From: Porticoccaceae bacterium
Lineage (GTDB): Bacteria > Pseudomonadota > Gammaproteobacteria > Pseudomonadales > Porticoccaceae
Length of the DNA: 64,000 bases
NCBI GenBank assembly: GCA_029250825.1
Contig: JAQXEN010000050.1
Location: 1-64,000 of the forward strand
Direction: 5' to 3'
The notes beneath the pieces were generated by a model, which was not told the DNA's origin, searched no databases, and was given only the letters and a program-made list of their open reading frames with translations. Below, piece by piece: positions 40,582 through 50,095 of the stretch; positions within the stretch are counted from its first letter, which is position 1; every line of letters begins with the position of its first letter. The translations under genes and the position numbers were made by a program.

Positions 40582-42495
40582 ATGTTCAAAATTACGCGTG
40601 TACTTGTGTGTCTGGTTTTATGCAGTGCTTGGAGTGCTTCGGCGTTCGCTGCCCAGAGTGATAACAGCTTAGGCAGGGTAGAGGAGATTATCAGCCTTGC
40701 ACAAAAGCAGAGTCTCGGCAGCCAGAAACCCTGGTTGCGGTTAGGTCATTATGAAGAGAGCAGCTCTAGCGCATCCGGTTGGATAAGCGCGATTCACTCG
40801 CCAGCTTTCTTTTTGGCAGAGAATGGGGCGATTGATCCAGATGCTGAGTTGGAGGCGACAATTCGCGCCTTCGCTGAACCCTCTGGGAACAGCCCTGATC
40901 TCCACCCACAATGTCACTTTAAGGGCCGGTACACTTGGCTATAGTCGACTATACAGTCAGCTTCAGATCATTTTCCAGCAATCCACTGCGTAGCGTTTAG
41001 CGAGTGGACTAAGGGTCAGGACGTAGAGTCGATTAGTTTACTTTATGCTACCGGCTATCTTGGAAATCCCGCCTCATTTTATGGCCACACTCTGCTTAAA
41101 TTTAACTCGACAGATCCCGCCCGATCCCGGTTACTAGATGTGAGTGTTAATTATGGAGCAATTGTGCCGCCTAACGAGGGAGCAATTACCTATGTGTTGA
41201 AAGGTATGTTAGGAGGCTATGACGCTGGATTTAGCCATATTCAGTTTTATTTTCACAACCATAATTATGGCGAGCTGGAGCTTCGAGATATTTGGGAGTA
41301 TGAGCTGGATCTAAGCCAGACTCAGGTGGATCTTATAATGGGTCATCTGTGGGAGCTATTGGGTAAAAAATACCGCTATTATTTTTTCCGTAAGAACTGT
41401 GGTTATCGTATGGCTGAGATTCTTGAGCTTGTCGAGGGTTTGGATATTATTCCGCGCAGCCATCCCTATGTTTATCCCCAGACAGTGATGACAAATCTCA
41501 GTGAGTCTATTATTGCAGGCCAGCCATTAGTGGCTAACGTTAAATACCATCCATCTCGACAGTCCCGTCTCTACAATAAATTTAAGCAGCTAAATAAAGC
41601 AGAGAAAAACGCAGTCGCTGCGGTGGCACAGAATATCGAAGCCCTAAAAGATGATAAATATTCTCAGCTTAACGATGACTCTCAACAGGTCGTGTTGGAA
41701 ACCCTTAGCGATTACATCCAATTTGTCTCGGATCCTCAAGAGCCCTTAGATAGTGATAAATCGCGTTATAGGACACTGTTGGCCGAGCGCTTTAAGCTGC
41801 CTGTGGGGAGCAAATTTAGCCCTATTAAACTCGGTAAACCACCTCATCAGGGTAGACGTCCTAGCTATATACAGTTGACTGGGGTCAACAATAGGGCGCT
41901 GGGTGAGGGGGTCGCTATCAATATCCGCCCCTCATACTATGACTCTCTGGATGCCGGCAGTGGCCATGTTGATAACTCCGAACTGAAAATGCTTGAAGCT
42001 CAGTTAAGATACTTGGACAACAAGCTTTTTCTTAGAAGTTTGGATATCGTTAGCGTCAAAAGTGTTAGCAGTGGGACTACGGGATTGCCCGGTGATCGAG
42101 GTTTTACTTGGGGATTAAAGCTCGGTGCTGAGCAGCAGAATTTAGGCTGTGATAACTGTCTGGTTGTCAGATTTCAGGGAGATATGGGTATCGCGAAACA
42201 CCTATCTAGCAATGCCGTTGTCGGCTTCAATGTCGGCGGTGCTATGCAGAATAACCACAGTGGCTATGGCTCGGTCTATGCCAAGGCCTCGGTGTTCAGC
42301 CATATTCGCCTGTCCCCTGAGACTAATTTTAGGGCAATCTATGAAAACCGCGCTCATGTAGACTCTTCTCATGGCGGTGAAAGCGTTTATGCCTTTGAAG
42401 GGAGGCATAGTCTGAGCCGTAATCTGGATCTGAGGTTGTTAGTGGAGCACAATAAGGTAACCGAGTACTCGTTGGGGATGGGGTATTATTGGTAA
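40582..42495 (+). pseudogene. DUF4105 (Lnb N-terminal-like) exported protein, interrupted by one in-frame TAG
   Basis: A single reading frame of 638 codons runs from the ATG at 40582 to the stop at 42495, broken only by TAG at codon 121 (40942-40944). Before it: signal peptide (LVCLVLCSAWSASAFAA), FFLAENGAIDPDAELEATIRAF and QCHFKGRYTWL. After it, same frame: FPAIHCVAFSEWTKG, YLGNPASFYGHTLLKF, and FFRKNCGYRMAEILEL, which carry the predicted His and Cys of the DUF4105 domain. The C-terminal third looks beta-rich and ends in ..YSLGMGYYW, suggesting an outer-membrane barrel. The later part could restart at the GTG at 41140 but would lack a signal peptide. Recent nonsense mutation, sequencing error or suppression are the options. 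Confidence 0.82.
40942..40944 (+). other. Premature in-frame TAG within the DUF4105 gene
   Basis: Codon 121 reads TAG in TGG-CTA-TAG-TCG-ACT. The codons after it continue conserved family sequence without a frame change, so this is a point nonsense rather than a frameshift. Confidence 0.9.
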
Positions 42496-42578
42496 GCATT
42501 TTAACAACCGCTGGAAAACCGGTAGAATCAGCACATCGTTAAATCTTCATAGTTGCCAAATAAGTGATAAATCCAACA

Positions 42579-43205
42579 ATGCGCGTTCTCCACAAAATTG
42601 CTTTATTCACTAGTATTTCCCTCTCAACCTTTGCTTGGTCCGGCGGTGCCCCCGAGGACATTCAGCAGCTGCGGGATCTATTACAGCCGATCACCAGCCT
42701 CTCGGCACGCTTTACACAACAAATTAGCGATGCGGATGGCTTTGCGCTGCAGAACTCTGAAGGACTATTTCAAGTATCCCAGCCCAATCGCCTGCGCTGG
42801 TTGGTGGAAACGCCAATGCCACAACAGATTATTGCTGATGGTGTGACACTGTGGATCTATGATCCGGATCTTGAACAGGTGATTATTCAGCCTTTTAACC
42901 AAGATATAGCCGCGACGCCGGCGATCCTATTCTCTGGCGATCTTGACCAGCTGGATGCTGCTTACTTTGTAACCCAGCTTGCTGAGGGGCGCTTTGAGTT
43001 AAAGCCAGAGCAGGGCGGCAGTCTCTTCGACAGCATGACCATTGCCTTTGATGCCGGCAATCCCACCGCTATAGCCTTGACTGATAGTCTCGGCCAGACC
43101 ACCACAATCCAATTTAGTCAGCTTGAACTTAATCCAGTGCTCTCTGGAGATCAGTTTGTATTTCAGATCCCAGATGGCGTCGATGTAATTAATAATGCCA
43201 ACTGA
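42579..43205 (+). CDS. lolA: Outer-membrane lipoprotein carrier protein LolA
   Basis: Periplasmic chaperone taking lipoproteins from LolCDE to LolB. About 208 aa from ATG 42579 (the frame opens at a GTG, 42564). Signal peptide MRVLHKIALFTSISLSTFAW. LolA features: LRDLLQPITSLSARFTQQISD, GLFQVSQPNRLRWLVETPMPQQIIADGVTLWIYDPDLEQV, and NPVLSGDQFVFQIPDGVDVI near the end. Lies between ftsK and rarA in E. coli and Pseudomonas too. Overlaps rarA by 11 bp. Confidence 0.95.
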   Translation: MRVLHKIALFTSISLSTFAWSGGAPEDIQQLRDLLQPITSLSARFTQQISDADGFALQNSEGLFQVSQPNRLRWLVETPMPQQIIADGVTLWIYDPDLEQVIIQPFNQDIAATPAILFSGDLDQLDAAYFVTQLAEGRFELKPEQGGSLFDSMTIAFDAGNPTAIALTDSLGQTTTIQFSQLELNPVLSGDQFVFQIPDGVDVINNAN

Positions 43206-44529
43206 TCTATTTAGTCAGGCGGTCTATCGGCCTCTAGCAGCGCGTATGCGTCCTGGGACCCTTGAGGGTTTCTATGGACAGGAGCATTTAATCGGCCCCG
43301 GCAAACCATTGCGTGAAGCGATTGAGGGCGGGGCGCTGCACTCAATGATCTTCTGGGGGCCGCCAGGGGTAGGCAAAACCACATTGGCAAAGATTATTGC
43401 CGCCTCAGCAGATGCCCACTTTGAAAGTATCTCCGCGGTATTGTCTGGGGTTAAAGAGATTCGGGCGTCCATCGCCAAAGCCACCGAGCAGCGCGATCTG
43501 CGCGGTCGCAAGACTATTCTATTTGTCGATGAGGTACACCGCTTTAATAAATCTCAACAGGATGCTTTCTTGCCCTTTGTTGAAGATGGCACCGTGGTGC
43601 TTATTGGCGCTACCACCGAGAATCCCTCATTTGAATTAAACAATGCACTGTTATCCCGATGTCGTGTCTATGTCCTGAAAAGCTTGGATAACGAACAGAT
43701 CAAAACCGTCCTTCAACAGGCCTTGGTTGATCAGCAGTCGGGGTTGGGAGAGCGTCAGCTTCAGTTGGACAATGAGGCTCTGGATCTGCTTGCCAGTGCT
43801 GCGGACGGAGACGCCAGGCGGGCACTTAATCTGTTGGAAATTGCCAATGATCTAGCCAGTGAGAGCGGGGATGTTGCAGCTATAGATCGTCAGGTTCTGG
43901 AACAGGTATTGGTGGGAGACACCCGGCGCTTTGATAAGGGCGGTGAATATTTTTACGATCAGATTTCGGCGATGCATAAGTCGGTGCGCGGTTCATCTCC
44001 CGATGCTGCACTCTACTGGCTGTGCCGCATGTTAGATGGTGGCTGTGATCCCATCTATATCGCTCGGCGCCTGGTGCGTATGGCCAGTGAAGATATTGGC
44101 AATGCCGATCCTCGGGGTCTTGAGTTAGCCATGAGTGCCTGGGATGTTCAGGAACGTCTGGGTAGCCCTGAAGGGGAGTTGGCTCTGGCGCAGGCGGTTG
44201 TCTACTTGGCAGTGGCGGCCAAGAGCAATGCGGTGTACAGCGCCTTTAAGGCCACTATGGCAGATGTGCGCTCACTGCCCAGTTACGAGGTGCCTATGCA
44301 TCTGCGCAATGCGCCCACCAGTCTGATGAAAGATTTGGATTACGGCAAAGATTATCGCTATGCCCATAATGAAGTGGGTGGTTATGCTCCCGGCGAGACA
44401 TATCTGCCGGAAGAGCTTGCGGATAAGGAGTACTACCAGCCCACAGACCGCGGTCTAGAGAAGAAAATTTCCGAGAAGTTAGCCTATTTACGCAGCCTCG
44501 ATAATAAACACAAAGGAACTCTGTCATGA
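43195..44529 (+). CDS. rarA: Replication-associated recombination protein RarA (MgsA)
   Basis: AAA+ clamp-loader-like ATPase acting at stalled forks. 444 aa. Walker A GPPGVGKTTLAK, Walker B LFVDEVHRF, sensor 1 IGATTENPSFELNNALLSRC, then the C-terminal MgsA/UvrD-interacting and tetramerisation domain (ASEDIGNADPRGLELAMSAW, YLAVAAKSNAVYSAFKA). Overlaps lolA at its start and crcB by 4 bp at its end, so the three are translationally linked. Confidence 0.97.
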   Translation: MPTDLFSQAVYRPLAARMRPGTLEGFYGQEHLIGPGKPLREAIEGGALHSMIFWGPPGVGKTTLAKIIAASADAHFESISAVLSGVKEIRASIAKATEQRDLRGRKTILFVDEVHRFNKSQQDAFLPFVEDGTVVLIGATTENPSFELNNALLSRCRVYVLKSLDNEQIKTVLQQALVDQQSGLGERQLQLDNEALDLLASAADGDARRALNLLEIANDLASESGDVAAIDRQVLEQVLVGDTRRFDKGGEYFYDQISAMHKSVRGSSPDAALYWLCRMLDGGCDPIYIARRLVRMASEDIGNADPRGLELAMSAWDVQERLGSPEGELALAQAVVYLAVAAKSNAVYSAFKATMADVRSLPSYEVPMHLRNAPTSLMKDLDYGKDYRYAHNEVGGYAPGETYLPEELADKEYYQPTDRGLEKKISEKLAYLRSLDNKHKGTLS

Positions 44530-44897
44530 CGTGGATTGCCGTTGCTGTGGGTGGTGCGCTGGGAGCAATGGCGCGCTATGGCATCAGTATTTGGGTCTTT
44601 CAGCAATCCAGTCATAAGTTTCCCTATGCCACCCTTGGTGTCAATGTGCTCGGCAGCTTTGTTATGGGGATACTGTTTGTTCTAATCGTTGAGCGGACAG
44701 CCTTGCCCGTTGAAATGCGCAGCCTGTTAATGATTGGTTTTCTCGGCGCTTTTACAACCTTTTCAACCTTCTCGCTTGATGCCCTGAGTTTGTGGCAAAA
44801 TGGCCACCTTTTTATGGCGCTGCTCTATGTGCTGGCGACAGTGGTTTTATGTCTGTTCGCTATCAGCAGCTCGATCTGGCTGACGCGCTTACTCTGA
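44526..44897 (+). CDS. crcB: Fluoride ion exporter CrcB (Fluc)
   Basis: 123-aa inner-membrane protein with four TM segments that forms dual-topology fluoride channels. Motifs are GGALGAMARYGIS, the conserved Asn in GVNVLGSFVMGIL, and GAFTTFSTFSLDAL with the phenylalanine-box and Na+ site. The ATG overlaps the rarA stop (ATGA). A fluoride riboswitch is not possible immediately upstream because the rarA coding sequence is there. Next gene, serS, is 43 bp on. Confidence 0.95.
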   Translation: MTWIAVAVGGALGAMARYGISIWVFQQSSHKFPYATLGVNVLGSFVMGILFVLIVERTALPVEMRSLLMIGFLGAFTTFSTFSLDALSLWQNGHLFMALLYVLATVVLCLFAISSSIWLTRLL

Positions 44898-44910
44898 TTT
44901 TTAACCGTAG

Positions 44911-46218
<1,308 letters not shown>

Positions 46219-46241
46219 CCACTGTTGTTATCTCGACTGAG

Positions 46242-46319
46242 CTGTTTAATCTGTCGTCTCGACTGAGCTATTTAATCTGTCATCTCGACTGAGCTGTTTA
46301 ATCTGTCATCTCGACTGGA
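46242..46319 (+). repeat. 26-bp tandem repeat, first array (3 units)
   Basis: Units begin at 46242, 46268 and 46294 and share the core TTTAATCTGTCRTCTCGACT. The third unit runs directly into the 59-bp palindromic element. Non-coding, immediately after serS. Confidence 0.9.
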
Positions 46320-46361
46320 GCGGAGCGACGAGAGATCTCTCACATGCGTTCGAGATGACAG
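46303..46361. repeat. 59-bp palindromic dispersed repeat, intact copy
   Basis: CTGTCATCTCGA (46303-46314) and TCGAGATGACAG (46350-46361) are perfect inverted complements; the interior GGAGCGGAGCGACGAGAGATC and ATCTCTC adds further self-complementarity (GAGAGATCTCTC). It resembles short palindromic elements scattered in many proteobacterial genomes and is also present, degraded, at 46445-46503 and 8862-8927. Confidence 0.88.
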
Positions 46362-46383
46362 GGTGTGGGATTTAATGCCAGAG

Positions 46384-46461
46384 CTATTGAATCTGTCGTC
46401 TCAATGGAGCTGTGTAATCTGTCATCTCGACCGAGCTCTTTAATCTGTCATCTCGACTGAG
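46384..46461 (+). repeat. 26-bp tandem repeat, second array (3 units)
   Basis: Units begin at 46384, 46410 and 46436, each 26 bp, with the same core as the first array. The distance to the first array (142 bp) shows that the block of three units plus palindrome has been duplicated as a whole. Confidence 0.9.
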
Positions 46462-46503
46462 CGTAGCGACGAGAGATCTCTCACCTGAGTTCCAGATAAC
46501 AAA
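46445..46503. repeat. Palindromic dispersed repeat, second copy with eroded right end
   Basis: CTGTCATCTCGACTGAGCGT continues through AGCGACGAGAGATCTCTCAC to TTCCAGATAACA. The left end and centre are nearly identical to 46303-46361 but the right terminal inverted repeat has lost symmetry. Confidence 0.82.
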
Positions 46504-46580
46504 GCTTGAGTTTTAATACCAAACTTCAACAATATAATAGACACCGGCTAACCAAACAAAGCCACATAAATAGAGAATTC

Positions 46581-47999
46581 ATGGACTACCTACCACTATT
46601 TCACAACCTCAAAGGCCGCAATATCCTGGTGATTGGCGGCGGCGAAATTGCCCTGCGCAAAGTTCGTCTGGTACAGGAAGCCAGCGCCATTATTACCATT
46701 GTGGCGAAAGACTTTTGCCCCGACCTTTTGGAAATGGACACCCAAGACAAAAAGCACGGCTGCAATGGCCTAGTGCTTATAACCGCCGGCTACGAGCACC
46801 AGCATATGCTCGATCTACCAAATATCGTAATGGTGATAGCGGCAACCAATGATCGGGATCTCAACCGCTTGGTTTCAGAGCATGCCCAAGCGGCCAATAT
46901 TCTTTCCAATGTGGTGGATGACCCCAAATTTTCCACCGTGATCTTTCCCTCCATTGTCGATCGTTCACCCATACAAATTGCCATATCAAGCGGCGGTGAT
47001 GCACCGGTGCTGGTGCGTCTATTGCGCACCCGGTTCGAGGCATTGCTGCCTGCGGGCATGAGCAAACTGGGTTCACTGGCAGGCAGTTTTCGCGAGCGTG
47101 TAAAAGCAAAGTTTTCCAACGGTGCCGATCGCAAGGCCTTCTGGGAAGAGGTATTTTACGGGCCGATCGCCGAACAGGCCTATGCCAATAACCTCGATGA
47201 AGCAGAGCGCCTATTAGCCCACAAGCTAGAGTCTACGGATGAGTTTAAAACCGGTGAAGTCTATCTGGTGGGGGGCGGCCCCGGGGATCCTGACCTGTTG
47301 ACCTTTAAGGCTCTGCGGCTGATGCAACAGGCCGATATCGTGCTCTATGATCGCTTGGTCTCCAAGGAAGTGCTGAATTTGGTACGCCGTGATGCCACCC
47401 GCATCTATGTGGGCAAAACCGCCGGAGATCACCCGGTGACTCAGGATAATATCAATCAGAAATTGGTGGACTATGCCCTTGAGGGCAATCGTGTGGTGCG
47501 CCTTAAAGGTGGTGACCCCTTTATCTTTGGTCGCGGCGGTGAAGAGATCGAAACCCTTGCTGAACAGGGTATTCCCTTTCAGGTGGTGCCGGGCATTACC
47601 GCCGCCTCTGGCTGCGCCAGCTATGCGGGCATTCCCCTAACTCATCGTGATTATGCCCAGTCGGTGCGGTTTATAGCGGGTCACCTGCGCTCGGGGAAAA
47701 TGGATCTCAACTGGCCCGAACTGGTGCAACCCAATCAAACCCTAGTATTTTATATGGGTCTCAATGGTATGGAGACCATCTGTGAACAACTCAAGCAGCA
47801 CGGCCTAGATGCCCAGACACCGGCAGCGCTGATTGAGAAGGGCACCACAGACCGACAACAGGTATTTATCGGTGATCTGGATAGCCTGCCGGATATTGTG
47901 CGCAAGGCGGTAGCCAAGGCGCCCACACTCATAATTGTCGGCCATGTGGTGAGTCTCCAGGATAAGTTGGCTTGGTTTAATGTTAGGGAGAATAGTTAA
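46581..47999 (+). CDS. cysG: Siroheme synthase (uroporphyrinogen-III methyltransferase / precorrin-2 dehydrogenase / ferrochelatase)
   Basis: Trifunctional enzyme making siroheme for sulfite and nitrite reductases. 472 aa from ATG 46581 (MDYLPLFHNLKGRNILVIGGG, the typical start); the frame opens at 46506 within repeat-adjacent DNA. N-terminal NAD-binding dehydrogenase/ferrochelatase domain to about 210, then the SAM methyltransferase domain with VYLVGGGPGDPDLLTFKAL, VRLKGGDPFIFGRGGEE and VVPGITAASGCASYAGIPLTH. Overlaps gorA by one base (TAATG). Confidence 0.96.
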   Translation: MDYLPLFHNLKGRNILVIGGGEIALRKVRLVQEASAIITIVAKDFCPDLLEMDTQDKKHGCNGLVLITAGYEHQHMLDLPNIVMVIAATNDRDLNRLVSEHAQAANILSNVVDDPKFSTVIFPSIVDRSPIQIAISSGGDAPVLVRLLRTRFEALLPAGMSKLGSLAGSFRERVKAKFSNGADRKAFWEEVFYGPIAEQAYANNLDEAERLLAHKLESTDEFKTGEVYLVGGGPGDPDLLTFKALRLMQQADIVLYDRLVSKEVLNLVRRDATRIYVGKTAGDHPVTQDNINQKLVDYALEGNRVVRLKGGDPFIFGRGGEEIETLAEQGIPFQVVPGITAASGCASYAGIPLTHRDYAQSVRFIAGHLRSGKMDLNWPELVQPNQTLVFYMGLNGMETICEQLKQHGLDAQTPAALIEKGTTDRQQVFIGDLDSLPDIVRKAVAKAPTLIIVGHVVSLQDKLAWFNVRENS

Positions 48000-49357
48000 T
48001 GACCACTCATTTTGATTATGACCTTTTTGTTATTGGCGCCGGCTCTGGCGGCGTGCGTGCCGCGCGTATGGCGGCATCAAAAGGTAAGAGGGTAGCTGTT
48101 GCGGAAGAGCGCTACCTCGGGGGCACCTGTGTCAATGTCGGCTGTGTACCGAAAAAACTATTTGTCTATGCCTCTCAGTTTCCCGAGCTGTTCCATGCCA
48201 GCAAAGGCTTTGGTTGGTCTGCCAATCAGGCGCCGACTCTGGATTGGGCGCTATTGCGTGACAACAAAACCACTGAGATTGACCGTTTAAATGGCATTTA
48301 TAATAATTTAATCAATAACAGCGGTGCCGATCTCTTTGATGGCCGGGCCACGGTTACTGGACCCCACCAAGTTCAGGTCAATGGCCAAGCCTACAGCGCC
48401 AAGGTGATTTTGATTGCTACCGGCGGCTGGCCCTACATTCCTGAGTTTCCCGGCAGTGAATTGGCAATCAGCTCCAATGAGATGTTCTTTCTCAACGAGT
48501 TGCCCAAGACCGCGGTTGTGGTGGGAGGCGGTTATATCGCCGTTGAGTTTGCCGGTATTTTGAATGGCCTCGGGGTTGAGACTCATCTGGTCTATCGCGG
48601 TGCCAATCTGCTCAAGTCCTTTGATCGAGAGATGAGCGATAAGGTTAAGCAGGGTATGGAGGCCAAAGGGGTGCATATGCATCTGAGTACCCAGATCAAT
48701 GAGATTGTTAAAACTGACGGCGGTCTGTCGGTGGTTCTGGATAACGGCAGCAACTTAGACGCGGGCTTAGCCCTTTATGCCACGGGTCGTCAGGCTAATA
48801 CTGCTGGTCTGGGATTGGATACTACCGCCACAGTACTGCGTCCCAACGGTTCTATTGTGGTGGACGATAATTTTGCCACCGCCGATGCCAGCATTTATGC
48901 CTTGGGTGATGTTATTGACCGTGTTCAGTTGACGCCAGTGGCTATTCAAGAGGCTATGGTGCTGGTGGATCACCTCTATGGCGAGGGCCTTGCAAGAATA
49001 GACTACGGAGATATCCCCACAGCGGTGTTCTGTCAGCCTGAGTTGGGAACTGTGGGTCTAAGTGAAGAGCAGGCCAGAGCGGAATACGCGACTGTCGATG
49101 TCTATGTCTCGGACTTTAAGCCAATGCTGCAAACCCTGGGCGGCGGCAGCGATCGGATTACCATGAAGTTAATAGTGGATAGGGCATCGGATCGCGTTGT
49201 CGGTTGCCATATGGTGGGCGAGCATGCCGCGGAGATTATTCAGGGAATGGGTATTGCCTTAAAAGCTGGGGCCACCAAAGCTCACTTTGACGCCACGGTG
49301 GGTATTCATCCCTCTGCTGCTGAAGAGTTTGTCACCATGCGGGAAAAGGCGCGGTAA
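47999..49357 (+). CDS. gorA: Glutathione-disulfide reductase
   Basis: FAD/NADPH flavoprotein maintaining reduced glutathione, 452 aa. FAD motif GAGSGGVRAARMAA, redox disulfide GGTCVNVGCVPKKLF, NADPH motif VVGGGYIAVEFAGILNGLG with downstream basic VYRGANLLKSFD, and the dimer-interface active-site His-Glu in VGIHPSAAEEFVTMR. Coupled to cysG at TAATG. Functionally connects with ggt in the same window, which degrades extracellular glutathione. Confidence 0.95.
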   Translation: MTTHFDYDLFVIGAGSGGVRAARMAASKGKRVAVAEERYLGGTCVNVGCVPKKLFVYASQFPELFHASKGFGWSANQAPTLDWALLRDNKTTEIDRLNGIYNNLINNSGADLFDGRATVTGPHQVQVNGQAYSAKVILIATGGWPYIPEFPGSELAISSNEMFFLNELPKTAVVVGGGYIAVEFAGILNGLGVETHLVYRGANLLKSFDREMSDKVKQGMEAKGVHMHLSTQINEIVKTDGGLSVVLDNGSNLDAGLALYATGRQANTAGLGLDTTATVLRPNGSIVVDDNFATADASIYALGDVIDRVQLTPVAIQEAMVLVDHLYGEGLARIDYGDIPTAVFCQPELGTVGLSEEQARAEYATVDVYVSDFKPMLQTLGGGSDRITMKLIVDRASDRVVGCHMVGEHAAEIIQGMGIALKAGATKAHFDATVGIHPSAAEEFVTMREKAR

Positions 49358-49384
49358 TCAAAAACAGCTGGCAATTTATAGCGT

Positions 49385-49457
49385 ATAACTGATCTTAGAA
49401 TCTCATAGCGATTGCATTAAAATCAACACCTTAAATCACTTATCTAAGGTCAGTTAT
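49385..49457. repeat. 15-bp inverted repeat between gorA and the tetR gene
   Basis: ATAACTGATCTTAGA (49385-49399) and TCTAAGGTCAGTTAT (49443-49457) are inverted complements with one mismatch, 43 bp apart, in the gap between convergent genes. There is no T-run, so it may be a weak bidirectional terminator or the ends of a 73-bp miniature element. Confidence 0.55.
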
Positions 49458-49463
49458 TGAAAT

Positions 49464-50093
49464 TTAAAACTGACTTTTGGCCCGCTCAAGTAGACACAAG
49501 CTGACATATTTGAGGTCATTAAGAGTCTTTAAGCTATCGGCCTTATTCTGATTAACCACCACCAATAGCAGTGCGTGATTAATCTCGAGAAAGCCGCGAC
49601 CTAAACGGGTCAGTTCCCCGGGGCGCTCAGCCACTTCTAAACGGGCAAACATCCGCGCCATAGCAGTAATAATTAGCTCATCGTGAGCATTGTCCAGATC
49701 CTTTAGCTCCGGAACCCCGAACATCGCCTGCACCAGTGGCAGCAGGCCTCGCTGATTGGTGTAAGCCAACAGCATGCGCTCCACCGCCTTATCGACAAAC
49801 TTCTTTAGGCTCATCGACTCAAGGCGCTCAGCCTCCAGCTCCCTGAGCACCTTATCAATCTCCCCGAGCCACTGCTCTGCCAGAGCGTAGAGAATTGCGT
49901 ACTTATTGGGAAAGTAGTGATACAGAGTGCCCACCGACATCTCGGCGCGCTTGGCCACTAAAATAGTGGTCAAATCATCCTGACCCACCTCTTCAAGTAA
50001 TTCCGCCGTGACCCCTAGAATCTGGGCGCGGCGCTCCAGTGCGCGCTTCTGTATTGGAGCATTGCGGGGAGTAAGAGTGCGGTTATTGCTCAT
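49464..50093 (-). CDS. TetR-family regulator of the putrescine cluster
   Basis: 209 aa. N-terminal helix-turn-helix: RAQILGVTAELLEEVGQDDLTTILVAKRAEMSVGTLYHYFPNKYAILYAL. The C-terminal ligand domain is about 150 residues and not assignable. It starts 2 nt after the puuB stop (AGGA 8 nt upstream of the ATG), so it is cotranscribed with puuB and likely autoregulated through the palindrome at 51412-51451. This replaces PuuR/PauR, which belong to other HTH families. The polyamine link is inference from context. Confidence 0.86.
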   Translation of the reverse strand: MSNNRTLTPRNAPIQKRALERRAQILGVTAELLEEVGQDDLTTILVAKRAEMSVGTLYHYFPNKYAILYALAEQWLGEIDKVLRELEAERLESMSLKKFVDKAVERMLLAYTNQRGLLPLVQAMFGVPELKDLDNAHDELIITAMARMFARLEVAERPGELTRLGRGFLEINHALLLVVVNQNKADSLKTLNDLKYVSLCLLERAKSQF

Positions 50094-50095
50094 GA

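Noticed and set aside
40942-40944. Pyrrolysine or selenocysteine codon in the DUF4105 gene
   Set aside because: Selenocysteine uses TGA, and no pyrrolysine genes are visible; a nonsense mutation is simpler. Left as an open check rather than claimed.
44490-44530. Fluoride riboswitch for crcB
   Set aside because: The region upstream of crcB is the rarA coding sequence and no riboswitch fold is seen.
46242-46503. CRISPR-like array
   Set aside because: The 26-bp units are directly adjacent with no spacers and there are no cas genes.
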